Part shown: positions 1 through 7,924 of the stretch, piece after piece | Numbering within the stretch: the first letter of the stretch is position 1 | Layout of the letters: each line of letters begins with the position of its first letter | Origin: Maritimibacter alkaliphilus | GTDB taxonomy: Bacteria; Pseudomonadota; Alphaproteobacteria; Rhodobacterales; Rhodobacteraceae | DNA: 64,000 nt | Assembly: GCF_019801605.1 (NCBI RefSeq) | Contig: NZ_JAHVIT010000003.1 | Location: forward strand, 62,001 to 126,000 | Direction of reading: 5' to 3' | Program-made: the position numbers and the translations under genes | Notes under the pieces: generated by a model | The model's input: only the letters and a program-made list of their open reading frames with translations | What the model was told of the DNA's origin: nothing | Database searches by the model: none

Positions 1-25
1 CGGTCACGCCCGATGATCAGACGTT

Positions 26-41
26 CGGGCGGTCACGCCCG
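26..41. terminator. Short hairpin downstream of the nucleotidase gene
   Basis: A six-base-pair perfect stem (CGGGCG/CGCCCG) with a GTCA loop lies 41 bases beyond the stop codon of the leftward nucleotidase gene. There is no T-run, so an intrinsic terminator role is only possible. The 12-mer CGGTCACGCCCG occurs twice here (from base 1 and from base 30). Confidence 0.3.
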
Positions 42-81
42 GGAGGGTTGCCCCCGGAACGCCGCCGCCCGATTTGCCGGC

Positions 82-1638
82 TCACTTCGTCTTGATGCGG
101 CCGTCGGTGTAGGGCTGGTAAGGCGCGTTCACCGCCAGATACTCGGCCGTTACATCGGCCAGGTCGGGGCCGAAGTCGTAGACGTTCATCGCGTTGATGA
201 ACATCTTGTAGCCGTCACCGCCGCCCCGCATGTAGTTGTTCGACACCACGCCGTAGACCTTCTCGGGGTCCAGCGCCTCGCCACCCACGGTCACTTCGAC
301 CACGCGGCTGCCCGGCTCGGCGGCGGGATCATAGGTGAAGGCCATCCCCGCGATCTGCGGGAAGCGGCCTGCGCCTTCCTCGATCTGGCTGACGCCGTTC
401 TCCAGCGCCTCCTTCAGGGTCATGCCCTTCACCTGGAAGGTCGCCAGCGTGTTCTGGAACGGCAGCACCGTCAGAACCTCGCCCATGGTGACCTCACCGG
501 CATCGATGGAGGCCCGCAGGCCGCCGCCGTTGGCAATCGCCACGTCGATGCCCTGATCCTTCACCCGGTCCAGCATGGCGTCGGCCACGAGGTTGCCCAT
601 GGTGCATTCCTGCGCCCGGCAGGAGCCGCGCTCGCCGTCGATGGCCTCGGCGGCCTCGGCGACGACCTTGTTGCGGATTTCCTCCAGCGGGGCTGCGGCC
701 TCGGCGATGCGCGACTTGACCGCCTCGTCCTCGGTCACGGCGGCATCCATGATCAGCGGCTGGCCCGAGGCCTCGATGAGCGTGCCCTCGTCGTCGAAGG
801 TGACGTTCAGCTCGCCCAGGAACTTGCCGTAGGCATAGGCCGAGACGATGGCCGTATCACCCACCATGGTCGGATAGGGGCCCTCGGCGCCATCCATGTC
901 ACCCAGCAGGGTGTTGGTGTGGCCGCCCACGATCACGTCCACGCCGGTAGTCTTCTCGGCCACGGTCTTGTCGACGCCATAGCCCGAGTGGCTGAGCACG
1001 ATGATCTTGTTCACGCCCTCGGCGGTGAGCTTGTCGACCTCGTGCTGCACGGCATCGGAGGGATCGGTGAAGATCACGTTCTTGCCGGGGCTGGCCAGTT
1101 CGTCGGTGTCCTGCGGCGTCAGGCCGATGAGGCCGATCTTCTCGCCCGCCTTCTCGATGACGGTGGATTTCATCAGCACGTCGGCCAGCAGCGGCTCGCC
1201 CGAGACATCGGCGTTGGACATCAGCACGGGGAAATCGACGGCATCCATGAAGCCGCGCAGAACCTCGGGGCCGTCGTCGAATTCGTGGTTGCCCACGGTC
1301 ATCGCGTCATAGCCCATCTTGTTCATCATCTCGGCGGCGAGCTTGCCCTTGTAGTAGGTGTAGAACAGCGTGCCCTGGAACTGGTCGCCGCCATCCACGA
1401 GGATCGAATTGTCGGAGCCGGCGCGCGCCGCCTCGATCGCGGTCATCAGGCGGGCCGAGCCACCGAAGCATTTGCCCTCGGTGTTGTCCTCGGCCGAGCA
1501 GCCCGAGTCATATTTGGAAATCGGTTCGAAACGGGCGTGGAAATCGTTCGTGTGCAGAATGGTCAGGTTGTAATCTGCCATTGCTGCGCCGGCGCTGAGA
1601 GCCAGCACGGCGGCGCTCGTCAAAAGACGGACAGGCAT
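82..1638 (-). CDS. Secreted 5'-nucleotidase / 2',3'-cyclic phosphodiesterase (UshA family)
   Basis: A 518-residue periplasmic metallophosphoesterase that would release phosphate and nucleosides from external nucleotides. Residues 1-21 form a clear signal peptide ending AGAAMA, then the mature protein begins with the family block LTILHTNDFHARF (metal-binding D and H). Further metallophosphatase blocks are visible: VDGGDQFQG, VGNHEFDDG and VGGHTNT. The C-terminal half (ANGGGLRASI, NNYMRGGGDGY) is the 5'-nucleotidase substrate domain. The ATG start was chosen because it opens the signal peptide and follows GAAGGGA; a longer frame upstream has no signal. It is a single gene, with a three-repeat PHO box about 125 bases upstream, which fits phosphate-starvation control. 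Family assignment is firm; the exact substrate is not. Confidence 0.9.
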   Translation of the reverse strand: MPVRLLTSAAVLALSAGAAMADYNLTILHTNDFHARFEPISKYDSGCSAEDNTEGKCFGGSARLMTAIEAARAGSDNSILVDGGDQFQGTLFYTYYKGKLAAEMMNKMGYDAMTVGNHEFDDGPEVLRGFMDAVDFPVLMSNADVSGEPLLADVLMKSTVIEKAGEKIGLIGLTPQDTDELASPGKNVIFTDPSDAVQHEVDKLTAEGVNKIIVLSHSGYGVDKTVAEKTTGVDVIVGGHTNTLLGDMDGAEGPYPTMVGDTAIVSAYAYGKFLGELNVTFDDEGTLIEASGQPLIMDAAVTEDEAVKSRIAEAAAPLEEIRNKVVAEAAEAIDGERGSCRAQECTMGNLVADAMLDRVKDQGIDVAIANGGGLRASIDAGEVTMGEVLTVLPFQNTLATFQVKGMTLKEALENGVSQIEEGAGRFPQIAGMAFTYDPAAEPGSRVVEVTVGGEALDPEKVYGVVSNNYMRGGGDGYKMFINAMNVYDFGPDLADVTAEYLAVNAPYQPYTDGRIKTK

Positions 1639-1760
1639 CACTATATCCCTTCGATAACGGTATGATGTGCCGGAATGCTGCCCCGGCCCCGGGCATGAGT
1701 CAAAACCGATCTCTGAGTCACCTTCATGACGAAGCGGCAGGCTGCTCACCGCCGCTTAAG

Positions 1761-1789
1761 CTGTCATCAAACTGTCACACACCTGTTAC
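1761..1789. promoter_or_regulatory. PHO box with three direct repeats
   Basis: Three direct repeats at exact 11-base spacing: CTGTCAT (1761), CTGTCAC (1772) and CTGTTAC (1783). The first 18 bases match the PhoB box consensus of two CTGTCA-type heptamers separated by four A/T-rich bases. The site sits 123-151 bases upstream of the nucleotidase start and overlaps the last codons and stop of the tetR gene. The repeats read on the plus strand, opposite to the nucleotidase gene, which is unusual; phosphate control of that gene is inferred. Confidence 0.7.
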
Positions 1790-2437
1790 ATTCGGGTCGC
1801 GGATCCAGCCCTGCAGCAGGCCACGCGCCATGACATGGCCGTCCTGCCCCACCCGCCCGGTCAGCAGGCGCACCCACATGAGCGAGATGATCGCGTCGCT
1901 CAGCGCCTCGGCCTCGGCCCCTGCGCGCAGTTCGCCACGTCCGATGGCACGTTCGACCACCTTGATCAGCTGTACCTGCCGCTCCCGACGATAGGTGTTC
2001 AGCGCCTCGGCCACGCCCGGGTCGCCCTGCGCCTCGGCGATGATCTGGGCAAAGACGATGCCGCCGCTGGCCTGCCAGTGGCGCTGCACGAGGTCGTAGA
2101 AGATGCCGATGTCGTCGAGCAGGCTGCCGGTGTCGGGATAGTCGATCTCGCCCTTCATCCGGTTGTAGACCGCCAGCAGCAGCGCGCCCCGGCTGGGCCA
2201 CCAGCGGTAGAGCGTCGCCTTGGAGGCCCGGGCCCGTTTCGCCACCGCCTCCATCGTCAGGCCGCGCGCGCCCTTTTCCCGCAGCAGGACCTCCGCCGCC
2301 GCAAGCACCGCCGCCTCCGTCTCGGGATTGCGGCGCGCGCCGATGGAATGCCGGCTGGTCTTACGCCGCGCCCCGCCTGTGCCTCCGCCTGTGCCTCCGC
2401 CTTCGCTTTCGCTTTCGCCTTTTTCGCTGTCGGACAT
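1775..2437 (-). CDS. TetR/AcrR family transcriptional regulator
   Basis: A 220-residue regulator. Residues about 2-35 are a low-complexity, Gly/Ser/Glu-rich then basic tail (GESESEGGG, then ARRKTSRHS) that is not typical of the family. The TetR helix-turn-helix follows at about 38-85 (AVLAAAEVLL ... LTMEAVAKRARASKATLYRWW), then an all-helical ligand domain. The ATG was chosen for its AAAGGGGGG ribosome site; the frame extends further upstream only across the divergent promoter. It is divergent from a small membrane-protein gene 72 bases away, with a dyad in the gap, so it probably represses that gene and itself. The ligand is unknown. Its 3' end carries a PHO box. Confidence 0.88.
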   Translation of the reverse strand: MSDSEKGESESEGGGTGGGTGGARRKTSRHSIGARRNPETEAAVLAAAEVLLREKGARGLTMEAVAKRARASKATLYRWWPSRGALLLAVYNRMKGEIDYPDTGSLLDDIGIFYDLVQRHWQASGGIVFAQIIAEAQGDPGVAEALNTYRRERQVQLIKVVERAIGRGELRAGAEAEALSDAIISLMWVRLLTGRVGQDGHVMARGLLQGWIRDPNVTGV

Positions 2438-2456
2438 CGTCCCCCCCTTTACAAAA

Positions 2457-2495
2457 CGAAACGCATCGTACATATAACCTGTACGCCCCGTTTCG
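2457..2495. promoter_or_regulatory. Probable TetR operator, two nested inverted repeats
   Basis: A 39-bp dyad centred at 2476 between the divergent tetR and small membrane-protein genes. The outer arms are CGAAACG (2457-2463) and CGTTTCG (2489-2495). The inner arms are CGTAC (2467-2471) and GTACG (2481-2485), separated by nine A/T-rich bases. Both pairs are perfect and share one centre. Operator function is inferred from position and symmetry. Confidence 0.6.
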
Positions 2496-2509
2496 ATAGG
2501 AGTTTTCGC

Positions 2510-2731
2510 ATGTCCTCCCCCACCGGTAAAGCCCCTTCCCGCATCCGCCTCTCGCTCTTTGTCTTCCTTGTCGTCTACCCGCTGGTGACGACGCTGCTCT
2601 ACGTTGCCGGGCCCCTGACGCCCGACTGGCAGATGTGGCAGCGCACGCTGATCATCGTGCCGATGGTCGTGCTCTCGATGGTCTACGTGATCATCCCGCG
2701 CATTCACCGCCACTGCCACCGCTGGCTGTAA
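2510..2731 (+). CDS. Small two-helix membrane protein
   Basis: A 73-residue protein with a basic N-terminus and two predicted membrane helices (about 13-36 and 45-64), ending IHRHCHRWL. The ribosome site TAGGAG lies eight bases before the ATG. The pattern (PLVTTLLY, then IIVPMVVLSMVYVIIPR) resembles the C-terminal membrane pair of some antibiotic-biosynthesis-monooxygenase (ABM) domain proteins, but here there is no ABM domain. It is transcribed away from tetR across a strong dyad, so it is the likely TetR target. Function is unknown. Confidence 0.75.
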   Translation: MSSPTGKAPSRIRLSLFVFLVVYPLVTTLLYVAGPLTPDWQMWQRTLIIVPMVVLSMVYVIIPRIHRHCHRWL

Positions 2732-2740
2732 CACCCTGTT

Positions 2741-2777
2741 CGGGTGCCCGTTTTCCGGATCAGAAAACGGGCACCCG
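2741..2777. terminator. Strong 15-bp hairpin after the small membrane-protein gene
   Basis: A perfect 15-base-pair stem (2741-2755 with 2763-2777) around a seven-base loop, ten bases past the stop of the small membrane-protein gene. The apex of the stem holds T4/A4 but no free T-run follows. It probably separates the two transcription units on the plus strand. Confidence 0.6.
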
Positions 2778-2834
2778 CCCTCGCCTTGCGCCCCCGCCGC
2801 GCAAGGTGGATTGACCTCGCGGCGGGGGGCTGGC

Positions 2835-3185
2835 ATGGCTCGCCTCATGCTGATCTACAAGATTTTCCGTGCCGCCGAATGGCAGGCGCTCGAAGCTGCG
2901 GGAGAGACCGAGGGCGCGCCCGTCGACCTCGCCGACGGCTTCATCCACTTTTCCACCGCCACGCAGGCCGCCGAGACCGCGGCCAAGCATTTCGCCGGGG
3001 CCGAGGGGCTGATCCTCGCCGCGGTGGAAGCCGATGCGCTTGGCGACGCGCTGAAGTGGGAGGTCTCGCGCGGCGGGGCCGATTTCCCGCATCTCTACCG
3101 CAGGCTGAAGCTGTCGGACGTCGCGTGGCACGCGCCGCTGCCGCTGATCGACGGCGCGCATGTCTTTCCGGAGGCGATGGAATGA
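2835..3185 (+). CDS. DUF952 family protein
   Basis: A 116-residue cytoplasmic protein of the DUF952 family, recognisable by the opening LIYKIF, the block [23 protein letters not shown] and the closing HVFPEAME. No enzymatic role is established for the family. The ATG follows a G-rich stretch; a second ATG four codons later (opening MLIYKIF) is also plausible and closer to the usual family start. Its stop overlaps the pyrD start by four bases (ATGA), so it is translationally coupled to pyrD. Confidence 0.85.
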   Translation: MARLMLIYKIFRAAEWQALEAAGETEGAPVDLADGFIHFSTATQAAETAAKHFAGAEGLILAAVEADALGDALKWEVSRGGADFPHLYRRLKLSDVAWHAPLPLIDGAHVFPEAME

Positions 3186-4240
3186 ACCCGCTGGAAAGCC
3201 TCGGCCTTGGCGTCATGCAACGGATGGATCCGGAACGCGCGCACAGGCTGGCCCTGCTGGCCCTGCGCACCGGGGCCGTGCCGCTTTCCGGCCTCGTGAC
3301 CTCGCCGCGCCTGCGCACACAGGTGGCGGGGCTGAGCCTCGCCAATCCCGTGGGCCTCGCCGCCGGGTTCGACAAGAACGCCGAGGCGCTCTCGCCCCTG
3401 TCCCGCGCAGCCTTCGGCTTCCTCGAGGTCGGCGCCGTGACGCCCCGGCCCCAGCCCGGCAACCCCAAGCCCCGGCTCTTCCGCCTGACCGAGGACAACG
3501 CGGTCATCAACCGCTTCGGCTTCAACAACGAGGGCATGGAGGTGGTCGGTACCCGTCTGGCACAGCGCCCCCGCGATGCGGTGATCGGCCTGAACCTCGG
3601 CGCGAACAAGGACAGCGAGGACCGGCCCGGTGACTTCGTGAAGGTGCTGGAGCATTGCGCGGCGCATCTCGACTTCGCCACGGTCAACGTCTCCTCGCCC
3701 AACACCGAGAAGCTGCGCGACCTTCAGGGCAAGGCCGCCCTCTCCGCCCTGCTGGCCCGTGTGCTGGAGGCGCGAGATGCCCTGCCCCGACCGATCCCGA
3801 TCTTCCTGAAGATCGCCCCCGATCTAAGCACCGAGGAACTGGCCGACGTGGCCGAGGTCGCCCTGAGCGCGCCGGTGGACGCGGTGATCGCCACCAACAC
3901 CACCCTGCGCCGCGACGGGCTGATGAGCCGCCACAAGGATCAGGCCGGTGGCCTCTCCGGCGCGCCGCTCTTCGACCTTTCGACCCGACAACTGGCCCGT
4001 CTGGCCAAGCTGACCGAGGGCCGTGTGCCCCTGATCGGCGTCGGCGGCATCAGCTCGGCTGGCGAGGCCTATGCCAAGATCCGCGCGGGCGCCTCGGCGG
4101 TGCAGCTCTACTCGGCGCTGGCCTATCGCGGCCTATCGCTGGCGGGTGACATCGCCCGGGGCCTCGACCGGCTGCTGGAACAGGACGGCTTTGCCACCGT
4201 GGCCGAGGCCGTGGGCACCGGCATCGAGGACTGGCTGTGA
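3182..4240 (+). CDS. pyrD: Dihydroorotate dehydrogenase (quinone), class 2
   Basis: A 352-residue FMN enzyme that oxidises dihydroorotate to orotate in pyrimidine synthesis and passes electrons to quinone at the inner membrane. The N-terminal helical region (about 1-45) typical of class 2 enzymes is present. It is followed by [34 protein letters not shown] and the block TVNVSSPNT, which carries the class 2 catalytic serine. FMN phosphate binding is at LIGVGGISS and [13 protein letters not shown]. Length matches the family. It overlaps the DUF952 gene upstream and the arsC-like gene downstream by four bases each. Confidence 0.97.
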   Translation: MNPLESLGLGVMQRMDPERAHRLALLALRTGAVPLSGLVTSPRLRTQVAGLSLANPVGLAAGFDKNAEALSPLSRAAFGFLEVGAVTPRPQPGNPKPRLFRLTEDNAVINRFGFNNEGMEVVGTRLAQRPRDAVIGLNLGANKDSEDRPGDFVKVLEHCAAHLDFATVNVSSPNTEKLRDLQGKAALSALLARVLEARDALPRPIPIFLKIAPDLSTEELADVAEVALSAPVDAVIATNTTLRRDGLMSRHKDQAGGLSGAPLFDLSTRQLARLAKLTEGRVPLIGVGGISSAGEAYAKIRAGASAVQLYSALAYRGLSLAGDIARGLDRLLEQDGFATVAEAVGTGIEDWL

Positions 4241-4578
4241 CGGTCATCTGGCACAACCCGCGCTGCACCAAGTCGCGCGAGACGCTGGCCCTGCTGGAGG
4301 CGCGCGGCATCACCCCCGAGGTGCGCCGCTACCTCGACGACCCGCCCACGCTCGACGAGCTGAGGGCGGCACGGGAGGCGCTTGGCCTGCCGGCGGAACA
4401 GATGATCCGCCGCAAGGAGGCGCTTTTCAAGGAACTCAACCTGGCCGGTGCCGATGAGGAGGCGCTGCTGGCTGCAATGGCGGAACACCCCAAGCTGATC
4501 GAACGGCCGGTGGTGTTCCAGAATGGACGGGCCGCCCTCGGGCGCCCGCCGGAAGAGGTGCTGCGCCTCTTCGATTGA
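4237..4578 (+). CDS. ArsC family protein (glutaredoxin-dependent arsenate reductase-like)
   Basis: A 113-residue thioredoxin-fold protein. The catalytic loop [14 protein letters not shown] carries Cys10, and the conserved C-terminal block [20 protein letters not shown] supplies the arginines of the family. This is the ArsC/YfgD type that couples arsenate reduction to glutaredoxin. There is no ars operon here, so a detoxification role is unproven and a general redox role is possible. The start is GTG, overlapping the pyrD stop by four bases (GTGA). Confidence 0.87.
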   Translation: MTVIWHNPRCTKSRETLALLEARGITPEVRRYLDDPPTLDELRAAREALGLPAEQMIRRKEALFKELNLAGADEEALLAAMAEHPKLIERPVVFQNGRAALGRPPEEVLRLFD

Positions 4579-4617
4579 CCGGCCCCACGCTACCGGGCCT
4601 GACGGAGCCTCCTCGCC

Positions 4618-5550
4618 GTGATCGACATCCTGCTGCTTATCGTTCCCCTCTACGCCTTGATCGTGCTGGGGTTTGGGATCGTGAAGACCAACTATTTCCC
4701 CGGCGAACACATGGGCGCGGTCAGCCAGTTCGTCGTCCGCGTCAGCCTGCCGGTGCTGATCTTCTCAGCCGTGGTCAAGGGCGCCAGCGGCGGCGGCATG
4801 AGCCCGGTCTTCATCCTTGCCTACGCCATCGGCTCGCTGATCTCGATGGCGGTGCTGTTCACGGTCATGCGGCTGTGGCTCAAGCAGCCCCCGAACCAGG
4901 CGATGATCATGACACTGGGGGCCGCTGTCTCGAACACGTCCTTCCTTGGCATCCCGATCTCGTCGGCGGTCTTTGGGGATGCGGCCGCCCCGGTCGTCGC
5001 CTCGATCCTCATCGTCGAGAACCTCGTGGTGCTGCCCGTGGCGCTGATCGTGTCGGACTACCTGCATTCCCACGGCTCGGGCTTTGCGGCTGCCGCGGCC
5101 CAGATCGGCAAGGGGCTGGCGACCAACCCGCTGGTGATCGCCCTCGCCAGCGGCCTGCTGGTCGTGGCGCTTGGGGTCCGGATCCCGACGCCGCTCCAGA
5201 CCTCGATCGACATGCTGGCCTCTGTCGCGCCCGGTGCGGCACTGGTAATCGTGGGCGGGACCATCGCCATGTACGAGGTCCATGGCGTCTGGCGGCGGGT
5301 GTCGGTGCTGACGCTGGTCAAGCTGGTGGTGCACCCCGCAGCCGCCGCCCTGATGCTGGGCCTGCTGCCCGGCATCGACCCCGAGATGCGGCGCATCGGC
5401 ATCGTCTTTGCCGCCCTGCCGATGCTGACGATCTTTCCGATCCTCGCCCGGCGCCATGGGGCCGAGATGCCCGCCGCCTCGGCCGTGGTGGTGGCCACCG
5501 CGCTGTCTTTCATCACGGTCAGCGCCGTGATCTGGATGGTGACGCATTGA
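4618..5550 (+). CDS. AEC (auxin efflux carrier) family transporter
   Basis: A 310-residue inner-membrane protein with about ten hydrophobic helices and the AEC hallmarks: an N-terminal LLIVPLYALIVLGFGIVKT helix, RVSLPVLIF, and the conserved NTSFLGIP motif in helix 4. Bacterial members export or import organic anions such as malate or malonate; the substrate here cannot be told. The GTG start follows GGAG. It lies 39 bases after the arsC-like gene, so it may be read from the same transcript, and it is convergent with the aldolase gene downstream. Confidence 0.88.
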   Translation: MIDILLLIVPLYALIVLGFGIVKTNYFPGEHMGAVSQFVVRVSLPVLIFSAVVKGASGGGMSPVFILAYAIGSLISMAVLFTVMRLWLKQPPNQAMIMTLGAAVSNTSFLGIPISSAVFGDAAAPVVASILIVENLVVLPVALIVSDYLHSHGSGFAAAAAQIGKGLATNPLVIALASGLLVVALGVRIPTPLQTSIDMLASVAPGAALVIVGGTIAMYEVHGVWRRVSVLTLVKLVVHPAAAALMLGLLPGIDPEMRRIGIVFAALPMLTIFPILARRHGAEMPAASAVVVATALSFITVSAVIWMVTH

Positions 5551-5563
5551 CGCCGGAACCACC

Positions 5564-5588
5564 CGCGCCGTGGCATCGTGACGGCGCG
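5564..5588. terminator. Hairpin between convergent genes
   Basis: A perfect eight-base-pair stem (CGCGCCGT/ACGGCGCG) with a nine-base loop, between the converging AEC transporter and aldolase genes. It could end transcription from both sides. There is no T-run. Confidence 0.45.
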
Positions 5589-5631
5589 CCCCGACAGTCG
5601 CCTTCGTCGCACGCCCTTTGTCAGGCCCGTC

Positions 5632-6384
5632 TCAGCCGCGAAAGGCCGTCACCGCCCCGCGCGCGGCCTGCATCAGGAATCCCTGATCGGTGCCGAGGAT
5701 GAAGAGGCTGGCCCCGATCTCGCGCCATTGCCCGGCCTGCGACGGCTGGCCGAGGAACAGCCCTGTCGCCGCCCCCTGCGCCGAGATCACCCTGCGGCAC
5801 ATCTCCTGAACGGCGGGCGCGGCGGGATCGGTCTCCCCCGCGGAGACGGCCAGGTCCACCGGCCCCACCAGCAGCGCATCGACGCCGGGGACCGAGGCGA
5901 TCCAGCCTGCGTTCTCCACCGCCGCCGGATCCTCGATCTGGCAGATCAGCACCGCTTCCTTCTGCTGCTGCGCATGGTGGCGCGCGATCCCGCGCGCGCC
6001 GTACCCCGCCCCCGCCGTGGAGGGCGAGAAGCCGAGCTCGCCTTCGGGCGCAAAGCGCATCGCCCGCACGAGGGCCCGCGCGTGATCCGCGTCGCGCACC
6101 TGCGGCACCATCACGCCCGCCGCGCCCGCATCCAGCGCGGTGGCGATCCACGGCACCTCGCAGGGCACCCGCACCAGCGCCGCGATGCCGGCCGCCCGCG
6201 CGGCCATCAGCATCAGCGCCAGCGTGCCCCGGTCATAGGGCGCGTGTTCGGCATCCAGGATCAGGCAGTCGAAGCCCGCCTGCCCCAGAATTTCCACCGT
6301 GGCCGGGTCCTGCGATTTCACGAAGGTCCCGGTCAGCGGATCGCCTGCGCGCAGGCGGCGGGCAAAGGCCTCACGCGGGTCCAT
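5632..6384 (-). CDS. HpcH/HpaI family aldolase
   Basis: A 250-residue class II (metal-dependent) aldolase/lyase of the HpcH/HpaI-citrate lyase family, which cleaves or forms 2-keto-hydroxy acids. Residues expected at the active site are visible: DAEHAPYD (His47), VRVP (Arg72), CQIED (metal-binding Glu151) and GPVDLAVS (metal-binding Asp177). It is the last gene of the TRAP-hydantoinase operon and overlaps hyuB by 14 bases. It probably cleaves a keto acid produced further up that pathway to pyruvate or glyoxylate, which is inference. Confidence 0.88.
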   Translation of the reverse strand: MDPREAFARRLRAGDPLTGTFVKSQDPATVEILGQAGFDCLILDAEHAPYDRGTLALMLMAARAAGIAALVRVPCEVPWIATALDAGAAGVMVPQVRDADHARALVRAMRFAPEGELGFSPSTAGAGYGARGIARHHAQQQKEAVLICQIEDPAAVENAGWIASVPGVDALLVGPVDLAVSAGETDPAAPAVQEMCRRVISAQGAATGLFLGQPSQAGQWREIGASLFILGTDQGFLMQAARGAVTAFRG

Positions 6385-7924
6385 AGCCGCCGCCCCCGGG
6401 GGTGATCATGAAGACCTCGTCATCCGGCTGCATCTCGCGCTTGCGGGTGTCCTCGACGCTTTCGCCGTTGATCTGGAACACGCCCGGCTTGCCGTCGCAG
6501 CCCCCGAGCAAGCCCTCGGGCCCCGATTTCAGCCGCGAGGGGATCGTGTTCAGCAACCACGACCGCCCGGTGCGCATCCTGTAGCCGATCCGCTGGCCAT
6601 CGCCGCCGGGCTGCCGCCCTGCCCCGCCCGAGCCATGTTCCAGTTCCTTGCAGGTAAAGGCGATGGGATAGGTCGCCTCCAGCACCTCTACCGGCACGGC
6701 CGAAACGCCGGTGGGATAGCACACCGCCGAGATGCCGGGCTTGGACGCCCGCGCGCCCATGCCGCCCGAATAGTTGAACATGGAGGAGGTGAAGGGCCGC
6801 CCCTCCTTGTCCTTGCCTTGAATCTGCACGGTCCAGACCGCGCCCGAGCCTTCGGCCACCACGCTGTCGGGGATCACCTGCGCGAGCGCCTTGAGGATCG
6901 GGAAGGGCACGTACATGCCGACCACGTGGCGCGCGTTCACCGGCGAGGGGTATTTCGCGTTCACCACGCACTCCTCGGGCAGCTTCAGCCGGATCGGCGC
7001 CAGCGAACCCGCGTTGTTCGGCAGGTCCGGGTTCAGCGAGGAGCGCACGGCAAAGGTGGCATAGGCGTGGGTATAGGCGGGCACGACGTTGATCCCCATG
7101 GAGGACGGCGGCGATGACCCGTCGAAGTCTACCACAATCTCGCCCGCCTCGGCATCCACCGTGACGGCGGTCTTGAGCGTGATCGTCTGCCCGCCCGGCA
7201 CATCAAAGGTCGAGGCGCCGTGATAGGTGCCGCCCGGCAGCTTGCGGATCGCGTCGCGCGTGGCCTTCTCGGACCGGTCGATGATCTCCTCCGACAGCTC
7301 CGCGATATCGTCGAGGCCGTAGCGGTCACAGAGCGCATTCAGCCGGTCCGACGCGATGATGCCCGAGGACACCTGCGCGCCGAGATCGCCCATCAGCGCA
7401 TCGGGCGTGCGCACGTTGCGGCGGATGATCTGGAACAGCGTCTCGTTCGGCTTGCCCGCCTCGTAGAGCCTCATGGTGGGGATCCAGAGCCCCTCCTCGT
7501 GGATGTCCCGCGCGCCGGACCCGATGCCATAGCCGCCGATATCCGCGTGGTGGATGGTGGACCCGGCATAGCCGATGATCCGCTCGCCCCGGAAAATCGG
7601 CGACAGCACGGTGATGTCGAAGAAGTGGCCCGCCGACATCCACGGATCGTTGGTGATCAGCACGTCGCCCGGTTTCAGACTGTCGCGGTCGCAGTTTTCC
7701 AGCAGGTTGCGCGCGGCGGCGGCAAGGGAGTTGATGTGCCCCGGCGTGCCGGTCACGGCCTGCGCCACCATGCGCGCCTGTTCGTCGAAGAGGCCGTTGG
7801 CCAGATCGCCCGCCTCGCGGACGATGGGGGAAAAGGCGATGCGCTGCAACGCGCGGGCCTGTTCGCTGACGATCCCGATCAGGTTGGACCAGAGGATCTG
7901 AAGTTCGACGCCATCCATGCTCAT
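6371..7924 (-). CDS. hyuB: Hydantoinase B/oxoprolinase family protein
   Basis: A 517-residue HyuB subunit, the partner of HyuA in ATP-dependent cyclic amide hydrolases (N-methylhydantoinase, 5-oxoprolinase) or related carboxylases. Family blocks present are FSPIVREAGDLANGLFDEQ near the N-terminus, TGTPGHINSL, PGDVLITNDPWMSAGHFFDI, STIHHADIGGYG, and a Gly-rich C-terminus ending TPGGGGYGPA. Length is normal. Its start overlaps the hyuA stop by four bases (ATGA); the third codon is also an ATG. The acetone/acetophenone carboxylase branch of this superfamily cannot be excluded from the sequence alone. Confidence 0.92.
   Translation of the reverse strand: MSMDGVELQILWSNLIGIVSEQARALQRIAFSPIVREAGDLANGLFDEQARMVAQAVTGTPGHINSLAAAARNLLENCDRDSLKPGDVLITNDPWMSAGHFFDITVLSPIFRGERIIGYAGSTIHHADIGGYGIGSGARDIHEEGLWIPTMRLYEAGKPNETLFQIIRRNVRTPDALMGDLGAQVSSGIIASDRLNALCDRYGLDDIAELSEEIIDRSEKATRDAIRKLPGGTYHGASTFDVPGGQTITLKTAVTVDAEAGEIVVDFDGSSPPSSMGINVVPAYTHAYATFAVRSSLNPDLPNNAGSLAPIRLKLPEECVVNAKYPSPVNARHVVGMYVPFPILKALAQVIPDSVVAEGSGAVWTVQIQGKDKEGRPFTSSMFNYSGGMGARASKPGISAVCYPTGVSAVPVEVLEATYPIAFTCKELEHGSGGAGRQPGGDGQRIGYRMRTGRSWLLNTIPSRLKSGPEGLLGGCDGKPGVFQINGESVEDTRKREMQPDDEVFMITPGGGGYGPA

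Noticed and set aside
13-1665. A 550-codon plus-strand frame at the window start
   Set aside because: Antisense to the nucleotidase gene, which has a signal peptide, full metallophosphatase motifs and a ribosome site.
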